From NCBI RefSeq assembly GCF_030813715.1, contig NZ_JAUSUZ010000001.1:8910501-8974500 (forward strand): a stretch of 64,000 nt of DNA. The letters run 5' to 3'. This document shows positions 41,988-50,659 of the stretch, piece by piece (the stretch's first letter is position 1; each line of letters begins with the position of its first letter). The notes under the pieces were generated by a model that saw only the letters and a list, made by a program, of their open reading frames with translations, searched no databases and was not told where the DNA came from. The position numbers and the translations under genes are program-made. Source of the stretch: Catenuloplanes indicus (GTDB lineage: Bacteria; Actinomycetota; Actinomycetes; Mycobacteriales; Micromonosporaceae).

Positions 41988-43613
41988 ATGAGCGATTCCG
42001 CGATCCCGAGGCCGGACAGCGGCGTGATCCTGCGCCTGACCGACGTGGTCAAGACGTTCCCCGGCGTGCGCGCGCTGGACGGCGTACAGCTGGAGGTGCG
42101 CGCCGGCGAGGTGCACTGCCTGCTCGGGCAGAACGGCGCCGGCAAGTCGACCCTGATCAAGGTGCTGGCCGGCGTGCACCGCCCGGACAGCGGCCGCGTC
42201 GAGTGGCAGGGCAAGCCGGTCGAGTTCGCGAACCCGCAGGCCGCGATGCGTGCCGGGATCGCCACCATCTATCAGGAACTCGACCTGGTCGACGACCTGT
42301 CGGTGGCGGAGAACGCGTTCCTCGGCCACGAGCCGCGCCGCCTCGGCTTCGTCCGGCGCGGTGAGACCGCCCGCCGTACCGCCGAGATCCTGCACCGGCT
42401 CGGCCACGGCGAGATCCCGGCACGCCGGCCGGTGCACCGGCTGCCGTCGGCCGGCAAGCAGATCGTGAGCATGGCCCGCGCGCTCTCGCACGACGCCAAG
42501 CTCATCATCATGGACGAGCCGAGCGCGGTGCTCGCGCACGACGAGGTCGGCAACCTGTTCCGGATCATCCGCGAGCTGACCGCGGCCGGTATCGCGGTCG
42601 TCTACATCTCGCACCGGATGGAGGAGATCCGCGAGATCGGCGACCGGGTGACCGTGCTCAAGGACGGCCGGACCACCGCGGCCGGTCTCTCCGCCCGCGA
42701 GACGCCGACCCGCGACCTGGTCACCAAGATGACCGGCCGGACCATCGAGTACGTGTTCCCGGACCGGGTCACCCACGCCACGGACACGGCACCGCTGCTG
42801 GACGTGCGCGGCCTGACCCGGCACGGCGAGTTCGCGGACGTGTCGCTGACCGTGCGCCCGGGCGAGATCGTCGGCATCGCCGGCCTGGTCGGCTCCGGCC
42901 GCTCCGAGCTGCTGGAGACCATCTTCGGCGCGCGCCGCGCGGAGGCCGGCACGGTCACCATGGACGGCCGGCGGCTGCGTCCCGGCAGCGTCGGCGCGGC
43001 GGTCCGGGCCGGCATCGGCATGGCGCCGGAGGAGCGCAAGAGCCAGGCGCTGCTGCTGGACGAGCCGATCTACCGCAACGTGACCCTGGCCGGGTTCAGC
43101 CGGTTCGCGGCCGGTGGGTTCACCCGCACCGGCCGGGAGACCGCGTCCGCCCGCGCGGTCGCGGAACGGCTCGACCTGCGCCCGCCGGACGTGCGCCGCC
43201 CGGTGCGGCAGCTCTCCGGCGGCAACCAGCAGAAGGTCGTGGTCGGCCGCTGGCTGGTCGGCACCGGCCCGCGCAACGGCGGCCCGCAGGGCGGCGCGGA
43301 CGGCACCCCGACCCGGTTGCTCCTGCTGGACGAACCGACCCGCGGCGTGGACGTCGGCGCGCGCGCCGAGCTGTACCAGGTGATCCGCGACCTGGCCGCG
43401 GCCGGCCTGGGCGTGCTGCTGGTCTCCAGCGAGGTGCCCGAGGTGCTCGGCCTGGCCGACCGGGTGCTGATCATGCGTGAGGGCAGCGTGATCCACGAGG
43501 CGCCCGGCGGCACGCTGGACGAGGAAGCGGTACTGGACATGATCATGGCGGGCTCGCTCACCACCGGGGCGCTCGCGGCCGAGACGGACACCACCGAGGG
43601 GGAAGCGGCATGA
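41988..43613 (+). CDS. Sugar ABC transporter ATPase with two nucleotide-binding domains (RbsA/MglA type)
   Basis: 541 residues: two fused ABC domains. The first has Walker A GQNGAGKST with Lys53 and Walker B LIIMDEPSAVL; its signature is PSAGKQ instead of LSGGQ. The second has the degenerate P-loop GLVGSGRSE usual for this family, a signature LSGGNQQK and LLLLDEPTRGVD. Between VVVGRWL and LLLLDEP there is a 19-residue Gly-rich insertion (about 425-443) not expected in the family. The start at 41988 follows AGGAAGG; the ATG at 41952, overlapping the regulator stop as ATGA, is an alternative. It energises the adjacent permease. Confidence 0.9.
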   Translation: MSDSAIPRPDSGVILRLTDVVKTFPGVRALDGVQLEVRAGEVHCLLGQNGAGKSTLIKVLAGVHRPDSGRVEWQGKPVEFANPQAAMRAGIATIYQELDLVDDLSVAENAFLGHEPRRLGFVRRGETARRTAEILHRLGHGEIPARRPVHRLPSAGKQIVSMARALSHDAKLIIMDEPSAVLAHDEVGNLFRIIRELTAAGIAVVYISHRMEEIREIGDRVTVLKDGRTTAAGLSARETPTRDLVTKMTGRTIEYVFPDRVTHATDTAPLLDVRGLTRHGEFADVSLTVRPGEIVGIAGLVGSGRSELLETIFGARRAEAGTVTMDGRRLRPGSVGAAVRAGIGMAPEERKSQALLLDEPIYRNVTLAGFSRFAAGGFTRTGRETASARAVAERLDLRPPDVRRPVRQLSGGNQQKVVVGRWLVGTGPRNGGPQGGADGTPTRLLLLDEPTRGVDVGARAELYQVIRDLAAAGLGVLLVSSEVPEVLGLADRVLIMREGSVIHEAPGGTLDEEAVLDMIMAGSLTTGALAAETDTTEGEAA

Positions 43614-44665
43614 AGGCCACGACGGCGGACCCGGGCACCCGCCCGGAGATACGCAAGGACGGCGGCGACGTGTTGCGCCGCTGGTGGACCAGTGAGAGCA
43701 ACGAGTTCGCCGGGCGGAACCTGGCGCTGATCGGCGTGCTGGTCGTGCTGATCGCGCTCGGCGCGCTGACCCGGCCGGACCTCTACGGCGACCCGGACTG
43801 GGTGCGCAACAACGTCTTCACCATCCTGCAGCAGGCGTCCGCGATCGGCGTGGTCACGGTCGGCATGACCTTCGTGATCATCGGCGGCGGCATCGACCTG
43901 TCGGTCGGCGCGATCATGGCGCTGGCCGGCGTCTGGGCCACCACGGTCGCCACCCAGAGCTTCGGCGCGGGCGGCATGATCTTCACGGCGATCGCGGTCG
44001 GCGTCGGCACCGGACTGGTCAACGGCCTGCTCATCTCGTACGGCCGGCTGGTGCCGTTCATCGCGACGCTGGCCATGATGGTGGCGGCGCGCGGGCTGGC
44101 CGCCTCGATCTCCGGCAAGCAGACGCAGATCTCCGGCAACGCCACGATCAACGGCATCGCGTCGACCGAGATCCTCGGCGTACCGCTGCTGGTGATCATC
44201 CTGGTGGTGGTGGTCGCGGCCGGCTGGGTGCTGCTCAACCGGACCACGTTCGGCCGGCGCACGGTCGCGGTCGGCGGCAACCCGGAGGCGGCCCGGCTGG
44301 CCGGCATCAACGTCCGCCGGCACACGCTGCTGCTCTACGCGCTCTCCGGCCTCTGCTGCGGCATCGGTGCGCTGATGCTCACCGCGCAGGCGAACTCCGC
44401 GCAGGCCGCGATGGCGAACCTGTACGAACTGGACGCGATCGCCGCCGCGATCATCGGTGGCACGCTGCTCTCCGGCGGCCGCGGCACCATCGTCGGCGCG
44501 CTCTTCGGCGTGCTGGTCTTCTCCACGATCACGAACCTGTTCGCGATCAACAACCTCACCACCGAGTCGCAGAACATGATCAAGGGCGGCATCATCGTCG
44601 CCGCCGTGCTGATCCAGCAGTTCCGGTTCGGCTCGCTGACCAAACTCTTCTCTCGCACAGCCTGA
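43610..44665 (+). CDS. Sugar ABC transporter permease (RbsC type)
   Basis: 351 residues with about nine to ten membrane helices and the family motif GGGIDLSVGAIMALAGV near residue 90, plus AVGGNPEAARLAGI and the GTLLSGGRGTIVGALFGVL block. It forms the membrane channel for the ribose-type transporter. The start overlaps the ATPase stop by 4 nt (ATGA). Confidence 0.93.
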   Translation: MKATTADPGTRPEIRKDGGDVLRRWWTSESNEFAGRNLALIGVLVVLIALGALTRPDLYGDPDWVRNNVFTILQQASAIGVVTVGMTFVIIGGGIDLSVGAIMALAGVWATTVATQSFGAGGMIFTAIAVGVGTGLVNGLLISYGRLVPFIATLAMMVAARGLAASISGKQTQISGNATINGIASTEILGVPLLVIILVVVVAAGWVLLNRTTFGRRTVAVGGNPEAARLAGINVRRHTLLLYALSGLCCGIGALMLTAQANSAQAAMANLYELDAIAAAIIGGTLLSGGRGTIVGALFGVLVFSTITNLFAINNLTTESQNMIKGGIIVAAVLIQQFRFGSLTKLFSRTA

Positions 44666-44666
44666 C

Positions 44667-44690
44667 CGGGGCGTCCCCGAGGGCGCCCCG
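44667..44690 (+). terminator. Small hairpin between permease and binding-protein genes
   Basis: CGGGGCG (44667-44673) pairs with CGCCCCG (44684-44690) over a 10-nt loop, directly after the permease stop. It may be an attenuating or mRNA-stabilising element that sets a different level for the binding protein. Confidence 0.45.
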
Positions 44691-44778
44691 ATCACGAAAC
44701 AGCACATAGGCGGCCGTCACGATCGAGACGGCGGCCGGGCACCGCACATCCTGAAATCGATCCGAGAGCGAGGATTCC

Positions 44779-45825
44779 ATGATCCAGGACGCTTCCCGCC
44801 GCCGCCTGCTGTTCGGCGGCGCCATGGTCGGCGCGGGCGCGCTGCTCGCCGCCTGCACCAGCAACGAGCAGGCCCCGACCGCCGCGCAGACCAAGGGACC
44901 CGAGGGCGACAACGCGAACGCGGCGCCCGGCAAGGCCGTCACCATCGGTTTCTCCGCGCCGGCCGCGGACCACGGCTGGATGGCCGCGATCACGAACAAC
45001 GCGAAGGCGCAGGCCGCCGCGTACTCCGACGTGACGTTCAACAGCGTGGAGGCCGGCGCGGACGCGGCCGCCCAGCGCGCGGCGCTGGACACGCTGATCT
45101 CGCAGAAGCCGGACGCGATCGTCATGCTGCCGCACGACGGCAAGGAGCTGACCGCGTCCGGCCTGAAGGCGATGCAGGCCGGCATCCCGGTGATCAACCT
45201 GGACCGGGCGTTCACCCAGGCGCTCGCGTACCGCGTGATGATCAAGGGCGACAACTACGGCATGGGCGTCTCGGCCGGCAACTTCATCGTGGCGCAGATG
45301 AAGGCCAAGGGCGTCACCAACCCGGTGATCGGCGAGATCGCCGGCATCGACTCGCTGGAGCTGACCCAGGAGCGCTCGCAGGGCTTCAAGGACGCGCTGG
45401 CCGCGGCCGGCTTCACGGTCGCGAACCGGCGGGCCGCCGAGTTCACCGTCGACTCCGGGCAGCGCGAGGCCACGAACCTGCTGCAGGCGCTGCCGAAGAT
45501 CGACGCGCTCTGGAACCACGACGACGACCAGGGCGTCGGCGTGCTGGCCGCGGTCAGCCAGGCCAACCGCAGCGAGTTCATCATGGTCGGCGGCGCCGGT
45601 TCCAAGGCCGCGATCGAGGCGATCCAGGCGGACAACAGCGTGCTCAAGGCCACGGTCACCTACAGCCCGTCGATGGCCTCGTCCGCGATCTCGCTGGCCC
45701 GGCTGGTCGCGCAGGGTCGCGGCCTGTCCGATCTGGTGGAACTGTCGGTACCGAAGGACATCACGCTCGCCTCCGAAACGATCACCAAGGAGAACGCGGC
45801 GAACTACCTTCAGCTTGGGTTCTGA
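44779..45825 (+). CDS. Sugar-binding lipoprotein of the ABC transporter
   Basis: 348 residues. A signal with RRR and lipobox LLAAC (Cys26) anchors it outside the membrane. The periplasmic-binding-protein type 1 fold of ribose/galactose binding proteins is visible: VTIGFSAPAADHGWMAAI, DTLISQKPDAIVMLPHDG, GIPVINLDRAF and GGAGSKAAIEAI. Ligand is likely a pentose, hexose or inositol. It follows the permease after 113 nt with its own ribosome binding site GAGCGAGGA. Confidence 0.92.
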   Translation: MIQDASRRRLLFGGAMVGAGALLAACTSNEQAPTAAQTKGPEGDNANAAPGKAVTIGFSAPAADHGWMAAITNNAKAQAAAYSDVTFNSVEAGADAAAQRAALDTLISQKPDAIVMLPHDGKELTASGLKAMQAGIPVINLDRAFTQALAYRVMIKGDNYGMGVSAGNFIVAQMKAKGVTNPVIGEIAGIDSLELTQERSQGFKDALAAAGFTVANRRAAEFTVDSGQREATNLLQALPKIDALWNHDDDQGVGVLAAVSQANRSEFIMVGGAGSKAAIEAIQADNSVLKATVTYSPSMASSAISLARLVAQGRGLSDLVELSVPKDITLASETITKENAANYLQLGF

Positions 45826-45855
45826 CACACACTTCTTACAGACAGGGAGCTTTCC

Positions 45856-47022
45856 GTGGGCGAGCTGCGCATCGGGATGGTCGGCTACGCGTTCATGGGC
45901 GAGGCACACTCGCAGGCGTGGCGTACCGTCAACCGCGTCTACGACCTGCCCGTACGCGCCCGCATGTCGCTGATCGCGGGCCGGGACAAGGCGAACGTGG
46001 CCGCGGCCGCGGACCGGCTCGGGTGGGACGAGCACACCACCGACTGGCGTGACCTGATCAGCCGGGACGACATCGACCTGGTCGACATCTGCACGCCGGG
46101 CGACTCGCACGCGGAGATCGCGTGTGCCGCGCTCGCCGCCGGCAAGCACGTGCTCTGCGAGAAACCCCTGGCCAACACGGTCGAGGAGGCCCGGGCGATG
46201 GTCGCCGCGGCGGACACCGCCCGGGAACGCGGCGTGCGAGCGATGTGCGGGTTCACCTACCGCCGCGTCCCGGCCGTCACGTTCATGCGCCGGCTGATCG
46301 CGGACGGCCGGCTCGGTGACCTGCGGCACGTCCGGGCCGTCTACCTGCAGGACTGGATCACCGATCCGGAGTTCCCGCTGGTCTGGCGGTTGCAGAAGGA
46401 CAAGGCCGGGTCGGGCGCGCTGGGCGACATCGGCGCGCACATCATCGACATGACGCAGTTCGTCACCGGGCAGGCGATCACCGGCGTGTCCGGGCTGACC
46501 GAGACGTTCGTCCGCGAGCGCCCGCTGGCGTCGGCCGACGGTGCGGCGCTCGGCGCGGCGAAGGCCGCGGAAACGAGCAAGGGCCAGGTCACCGTGGACG
46601 ACGCGGCGCTCTTCATCGCGCGGCTGTCCGGCGGCGCGGTCGCCACGTTCGAGGCGACCCGGATGGCGACCGGCCGCAAGAACGGGCTGCGCATCGAGGT
46701 GAACGGCACCAAGGGCTCGCTGGCGTTCGACCTGGAGCGACTCAACGAGCTCGAGTTCTACGACGCCACGCTGCCGGGCACGGAGCTGGGATTCCGGCGG
46801 ATCCTGGTCACCGAGCCCGAGCACCCGTACCTGTCCGCGTGGTGGCCGACCGGTCACCTCATCGGGTACGAGCACGGCTTCACGCACCAGGCCCGGGACC
46901 TGCTGGAGGCGATCGGCAACGGCACCGATCCGCTCCCGTCGTTCGCCGACGCGCTCGGCGTGCAGTTGGTGCTGGACGCGGTGGAGAAGTCCGCCGAGAC
47001 CGGCGGCTGGGTCCAGTTGTAA
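45856..47022 (+). CDS. Gfo/Idh/MocA family oxidoreductase
   Basis: 388 residues from a GTG start 30 nt after the binding-protein gene. The N-terminal Rossmann fold (IGMVGYAFMGEAHSQAW) binds NAD(P); Lys103 lies in the signature CEKPLA. The C-terminal part has GALGDIGAHIIDM, with the Asp and His of the active site. The family oxidises sugars or inositols. Together with the transporter it should process the imported sugar or polyol in the cytoplasm; scyllo- or myo-inositol is a reasonable candidate but is not shown. Confidence 0.92.
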   Translation: MGELRIGMVGYAFMGEAHSQAWRTVNRVYDLPVRARMSLIAGRDKANVAAAADRLGWDEHTTDWRDLISRDDIDLVDICTPGDSHAEIACAALAAGKHVLCEKPLANTVEEARAMVAAADTARERGVRAMCGFTYRRVPAVTFMRRLIADGRLGDLRHVRAVYLQDWITDPEFPLVWRLQKDKAGSGALGDIGAHIIDMTQFVTGQAITGVSGLTETFVRERPLASADGAALGAAKAAETSKGQVTVDDAALFIARLSGGAVATFEATRMATGRKNGLRIEVNGTKGSLAFDLERLNELEFYDATLPGTELGFRRILVTEPEHPYLSAWWPTGHLIGYEHGFTHQARDLLEAIGNGTDPLPSFADALGVQLVLDAVEKSAETGGWVQL

Positions 47023-47031
47023 ACCAGAACT

Positions 47032-47103
47032 CCTCGGGCCGCGCCGGCGAGGGGCCGGCACGCGGTTGCGCCCCGCGTGACGGCAGGCGGGCGCGGCCCG
47101 AGG
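47032..47103 (+). terminator. Nested stem-loop after the dehydrogenase gene
   Basis: An outer perfect 14-bp stem, CCTCGGGCCGCGCC (47032-47045) with its complement at 47090-47103, encloses an inner 7-bp hairpin CACGCGG (47059-47065) and CCGCGTG (47073-47079). It is most simply a terminator of the transport operon, but the two-level fold could also be a structured leader for the next gene. Confidence 0.55.
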
Positions 47104-47222
47104 CAGCACCACCTTGGCGGATGTGGCACCGCGCCAGGGGTGAGGCACAACCCCCGTGCCCGTGGCGGGGCGTCTCGGATCGGCACCGGCCCGAAGCGCC
47201 TCTCTGACCCCGGAGGAACACC

Positions 47223-50200
47223 ATGACAAGATCCGTCCGTCGATGGCTGGCATCCGTGGCAGGCCTGGTCATCGCCCTCCCGATCCTGGCCGCCGCACCG
47301 GCTCATGCCGAGCCGCCGAATCCCGACACGCTGATCACCACCGAGAACGGCCCGGAGGCGCTGCGCTCGGACGTGCGCAAACCCGGTTCGTACCGTGTGC
47401 TGGTCTTCACGAAGACGACCGGGGAGCGCCGCGCGTCGATCCCGGCCGCGGTCGCCGCTATCCGGCTGATGGGCGTGGCCAACGGCTTCCGGGTGGACGA
47501 GACCGCGAACGCGGGTGCGTTCACCGCCGCGAACCTCGGAAGATACCGCGCGGTGGTCTTCCTGAACACCACCGGCGACGTGCTGAACGACGCCCAGCAG
47601 TCCGCGTTCGAGCGGTACTTCACGAACGGCGGCGGCTACCTCGGCGTGCACGCGGCCGCGGAGACCGAGCCGGACTGGGACTTCTACCGCGACCTGGTCG
47701 GCAGCTCCGTGTCCGGGAAGCTCCCGGTGGAGGACGCCACGATCGACGTGGCGGACCGGGCGCACCCGTCCACCGAGCGGATCGCGCGCAAGCTGACGCT
47801 GTCCGAGGAGTGGTACAACTTCGCCACCAACGTGCGCGGCACCGCGCACGTGCTGGCCACACTGGACGAGTCCACGGTCACCGGCGGGACCATGGGGCAC
47901 GACCACCCGGTCTCCTGGTGCCGTGACTACCAGGGTGGGCGCACGTTCTACACCGGGCTCGGCCACTCCACCCGGTCGTACCTGGACTCGTCGTTCCGGC
48001 GGCACCTGCTCGGCGGCCTGCAGTGGGCGGCCGGGGTGGTCGAGGGCGACTGCGGCGCGACCGTGGTCCGCAACTACGAGAAGGTCGTGCTGAACGACGA
48101 GCCCGGCGAGCCGATGTCGCTCGCGGTGCTGCCGGACGGCCGGGTGCTGCACAACACGCGCAACGGCCAGATCAGGCTGTACGACCCGGCGAGCGGCGCC
48201 AGCCCGGTGATCAACACGCTCGAGGTCTACCAGCACGACGAGGACGGGCTGCAGTCGGTCGCGCTGGACCCGCAGTTCGCCACCAACAAATGGGTCTACA
48301 TCTACTATGCGCCCCGGCTGACCACGCCCACCACGGACGCGCCGGCCACCAGTCCCGATCCGTCGGTGTGGGACGCGTACAAGGGCTACAACCAGCTGTC
48401 CCGGGTCAAGTTCGCCGAGACGCCCACGCCGCATCTGGACATGAGCACGGAACAGCAGATCATGCGGGTCGACGTGGACCGCGGCGTCTGCTGCCACGTG
48501 GCCGGCGAGATCAAGTTCGACGGCAACGGCCTGCTCTACCTGGTCACCGGCGACGACACGAACGCGGGCGGCTCGGACGGCTACACGCCGATCAACGAGT
48601 CGCCGACCCAGGGGCCGGGCTACGACGCGCAGCGCTCCTCGGGCAACACCAACGACCTGCGCGGCAAGGTGCTGCGGATCCGGGTCAACGCGGACGGCAG
48701 CTACGGCATCCCGGCCGGGAACCTGTTCGACGAGCGGCGGGACACGGCCGGGAGGACGCGGCCGGAGATCTTCCTGATGGGGCTGCGCAACCCGTTCCGG
48801 TTCGACGTGGACAAGCGCGGGTACGTGTACATCGGCGACTACTCGCCGGACTCGCAGGTGCCGTCCGCGACCCGCGGGCCGGAGGGGACCGGGCGCTGGC
48901 TCGCCACGAACAAGGCCGGCAACTACGGCTGGCCGTACTGCTACTCGCCCACGCTGCCGTACATCGACTACGACTTCGTCACCAAGCAGTCGAAGGGCGC
49001 GTTCAACTGTGCGGCCCCGGTCAACGACTCGCCGCGCAACACCGGCCTGACCACGCTGCCCCCGGTCGCGCAGCCGGACTTCTGGTACACGTTCCAGGGC
49101 CGTACCCCGTGCGCCGGATCGTATCTGTCGACCCCGCCGACCACGTGCGGCTTCACCTGGCCGGTGATCGGCACCGGTGGTGTCGGGCCGATGGGCGGGC
49201 CGATCTACGAGTACGACTCCCGCTCCACGTCGGCGTCGAAGTTCCCGGAGTACTACGACAACGCCGTGGTCTTCGGCGAGTTCACCCGCGACAAGATCTT
49301 CATGATGCGGACCGACGGCAACGGCAACCTGACCGGCGTCGAGCAGCTCCTGCCCGGCGTGGTCTTCGACAACCCGATGGACATGGAGTTCGGCCCGGAC
49401 GGCAGCCTCTACGTCCTCGAGTACGGCGACGGCTTCTTCCGGGCGAACCCGGACGCGGCGCTGTCCGTCATCCGCTACGCCAAGGGCACCCGCGCCCCGG
49501 TCGCCGCGCTCGAGGCCACGCCGGACAACGGACCGGCACCGCTGACCGTGCAGTTCTCCTCCGAGGGCACCTACGACCCGGACCCGGGCGAGTCCATCTC
49601 GTACGCCTGGGACTTCACCTCGGACGGCACGGTCGACTCCGCCGACCCGAACCCGGCGTTCACCTACACCGCCAACGGCGTCTACACCGCGCGCCTCACG
49701 GTGACCGACTCCAGCGGCAAGACCGCACAGCTCACCCACCAGATCGTGGTCGGCAACACCCGGCCCACGGTCACGGTCACGTCGCCGATCTCCGGCACGT
49801 TCTTCAACTGGGGCGACACGGTCCCGTGGACCGTCTCCGTCACCGACCCGGAGGACGGGCCGATCGACTGCTCCCGGGTCACGGTCTCGTTCGTGCTCGG
49901 CCACGACACGCACGGCCACGGCATGAGCGACGCCAACGGCTGCTCCGGATCGTTCGTCTCCCCGGCGGACGGCGCGGACCACGCCGGCGGCTACCTCTAC
50001 GGCGCGGTCAGCGCACGCTACACCGACCTGGGCGCGAACGGCCAGCCGGCGCTGGAGGACGTCGACCAGGTGGTGCTGCAGACGTGGCGCCAGCAGGCCG
50101 AGTTCGCGCAGCAGCAGCTCGGCGTGACCACGGCGAACACGAACGACACCGGCGGGGGCACCCACCTCACCGGCTTCGACCCGAACGAGTACGTCGCGTT

Positions 50201-50498
50201 CGACCCGATCAACCTGGGCGGCGTCGGCACGGTCACGCTCCGGTACGCGGGCGGCACCGCCGCCACCGCCGGGCAGCCCCGCGCCACCGTGACGCTACGG
50301 CTCGACGCACCCGACGGCCCGATCGTCGGCAGCGCCACGCTCGCCGCCACCGCCTCCAACACCACCTGGGCGTCGCAGACCGTCGCGGTCTCCGCGGCAC
50401 CCGGGACCCACCGGCTCTACCTGGTCGCCGGTGGCGTCGAGGGCGGGCCCACCACCGGCCTGTTCAACCTGAACTGGGTCGAGTTCGCCGCACCGTAA
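47223..50498 (+). CDS. Secreted ThuA / PQQ-type glucose-sorbosone dehydrogenase / PKD / CBM6-like multidomain protein
   Basis: 1091 residues with a Sec signal (cleavage near AHA-EP). Domain order: ThuA-like (about 57-270; VLVFTKTTGERRASIP, GGGYLGVHAA, TFYTGLGHS), glucose/sorbosone dehydrogenase beta-propeller (about 280-750; PMSLAVLPDGRVLHNTRNGQI, LRGKVLRIRVNADGSY, MGLRNPFRF), PKD domain (about 758-850; SYAWDFTSDGTVDS), a connecting region, and a CBM6-like jelly roll (about 968-1090). The fusion suggests extracellular oxidation of a sugar polymer or disaccharide. The gene follows the transporter/dehydrogenase operon after 200 bp and a stem-loop. A GGAGGA ribosome binding site precedes it. Confidence 0.92.
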   Translation: MTRSVRRWLASVAGLVIALPILAAAPAHAEPPNPDTLITTENGPEALRSDVRKPGSYRVLVFTKTTGERRASIPAAVAAIRLMGVANGFRVDETANAGAFTAANLGRYRAVVFLNTTGDVLNDAQQSAFERYFTNGGGYLGVHAAAETEPDWDFYRDLVGSSVSGKLPVEDATIDVADRAHPSTERIARKLTLSEEWYNFATNVRGTAHVLATLDESTVTGGTMGHDHPVSWCRDYQGGRTFYTGLGHSTRSYLDSSFRRHLLGGLQWAAGVVEGDCGATVVRNYEKVVLNDEPGEPMSLAVLPDGRVLHNTRNGQIRLYDPASGASPVINTLEVYQHDEDGLQSVALDPQFATNKWVYIYYAPRLTTPTTDAPATSPDPSVWDAYKGYNQLSRVKFAETPTPHLDMSTEQQIMRVDVDRGVCCHVAGEIKFDGNGLLYLVTGDDTNAGGSDGYTPINESPTQGPGYDAQRSSGNTNDLRGKVLRIRVNADGSYGIPAGNLFDERRDTAGRTRPEIFLMGLRNPFRFDVDKRGYVYIGDYSPDSQVPSATRGPEGTGRWLATNKAGNYGWPYCYSPTLPYIDYDFVTKQSKGAFNCAAPVNDSPRNTGLTTLPPVAQPDFWYTFQGRTPCAGSYLSTPPTTCGFTWPVIGTGGVGPMGGPIYEYDSRSTSASKFPEYYDNAVVFGEFTRDKIFMMRTDGNGNLTGVEQLLPGVVFDNPMDMEFGPDGSLYVLEYGDGFFRANPDAALSVIRYAKGTRAPVAALEATPDNGPAPLTVQFSSEGTYDPDPGESISYAWDFTSDGTVDSADPNPAFTYTANGVYTARLTVTDSSGKTAQLTHQIVVGNTRPTVTVTSPISGTFFNWGDTVPWTVSVTDPEDGPIDCSRVTVSFVLGHDTHGHGMSDANGCSGSFVSPADGADHAGGYLYGAVSARYTDLGANGQPALEDVDQVVLQTWRQQAEFAQQQLGVTTANTNDTGGGTHLTGFDPNEYVAFDPINLGGVGTVTLRYAGGTAATAGQPRATVTLRLDAPDGPIVGSATLAATASNTTWASQTVAVSAAPGTHRLYLVAGGVEGGPTTGLFNLNWVEFAAP

Positions 50499-50659
50499 CC
50501 GGGCCGTATCCACTGCCCACCACGAACCCCCGTCCGTCGCGCCGTCCCGGGTCCCCGGGGCGGGCGCCCGACGACCGCCGACTGACGGCGCCACCCCGGG
50601 TGGTGCCACCCCGGGAGGCGCGGCGGGCGGGGCCACATCACCATCGGAGGTCGGTCCCA

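Noticed and set aside
46854-50165. Minus-strand open frame of about 1100 codons opposite the ThuA-GDH gene
   Set aside because: Antisense shadow with biased composition and no motif.
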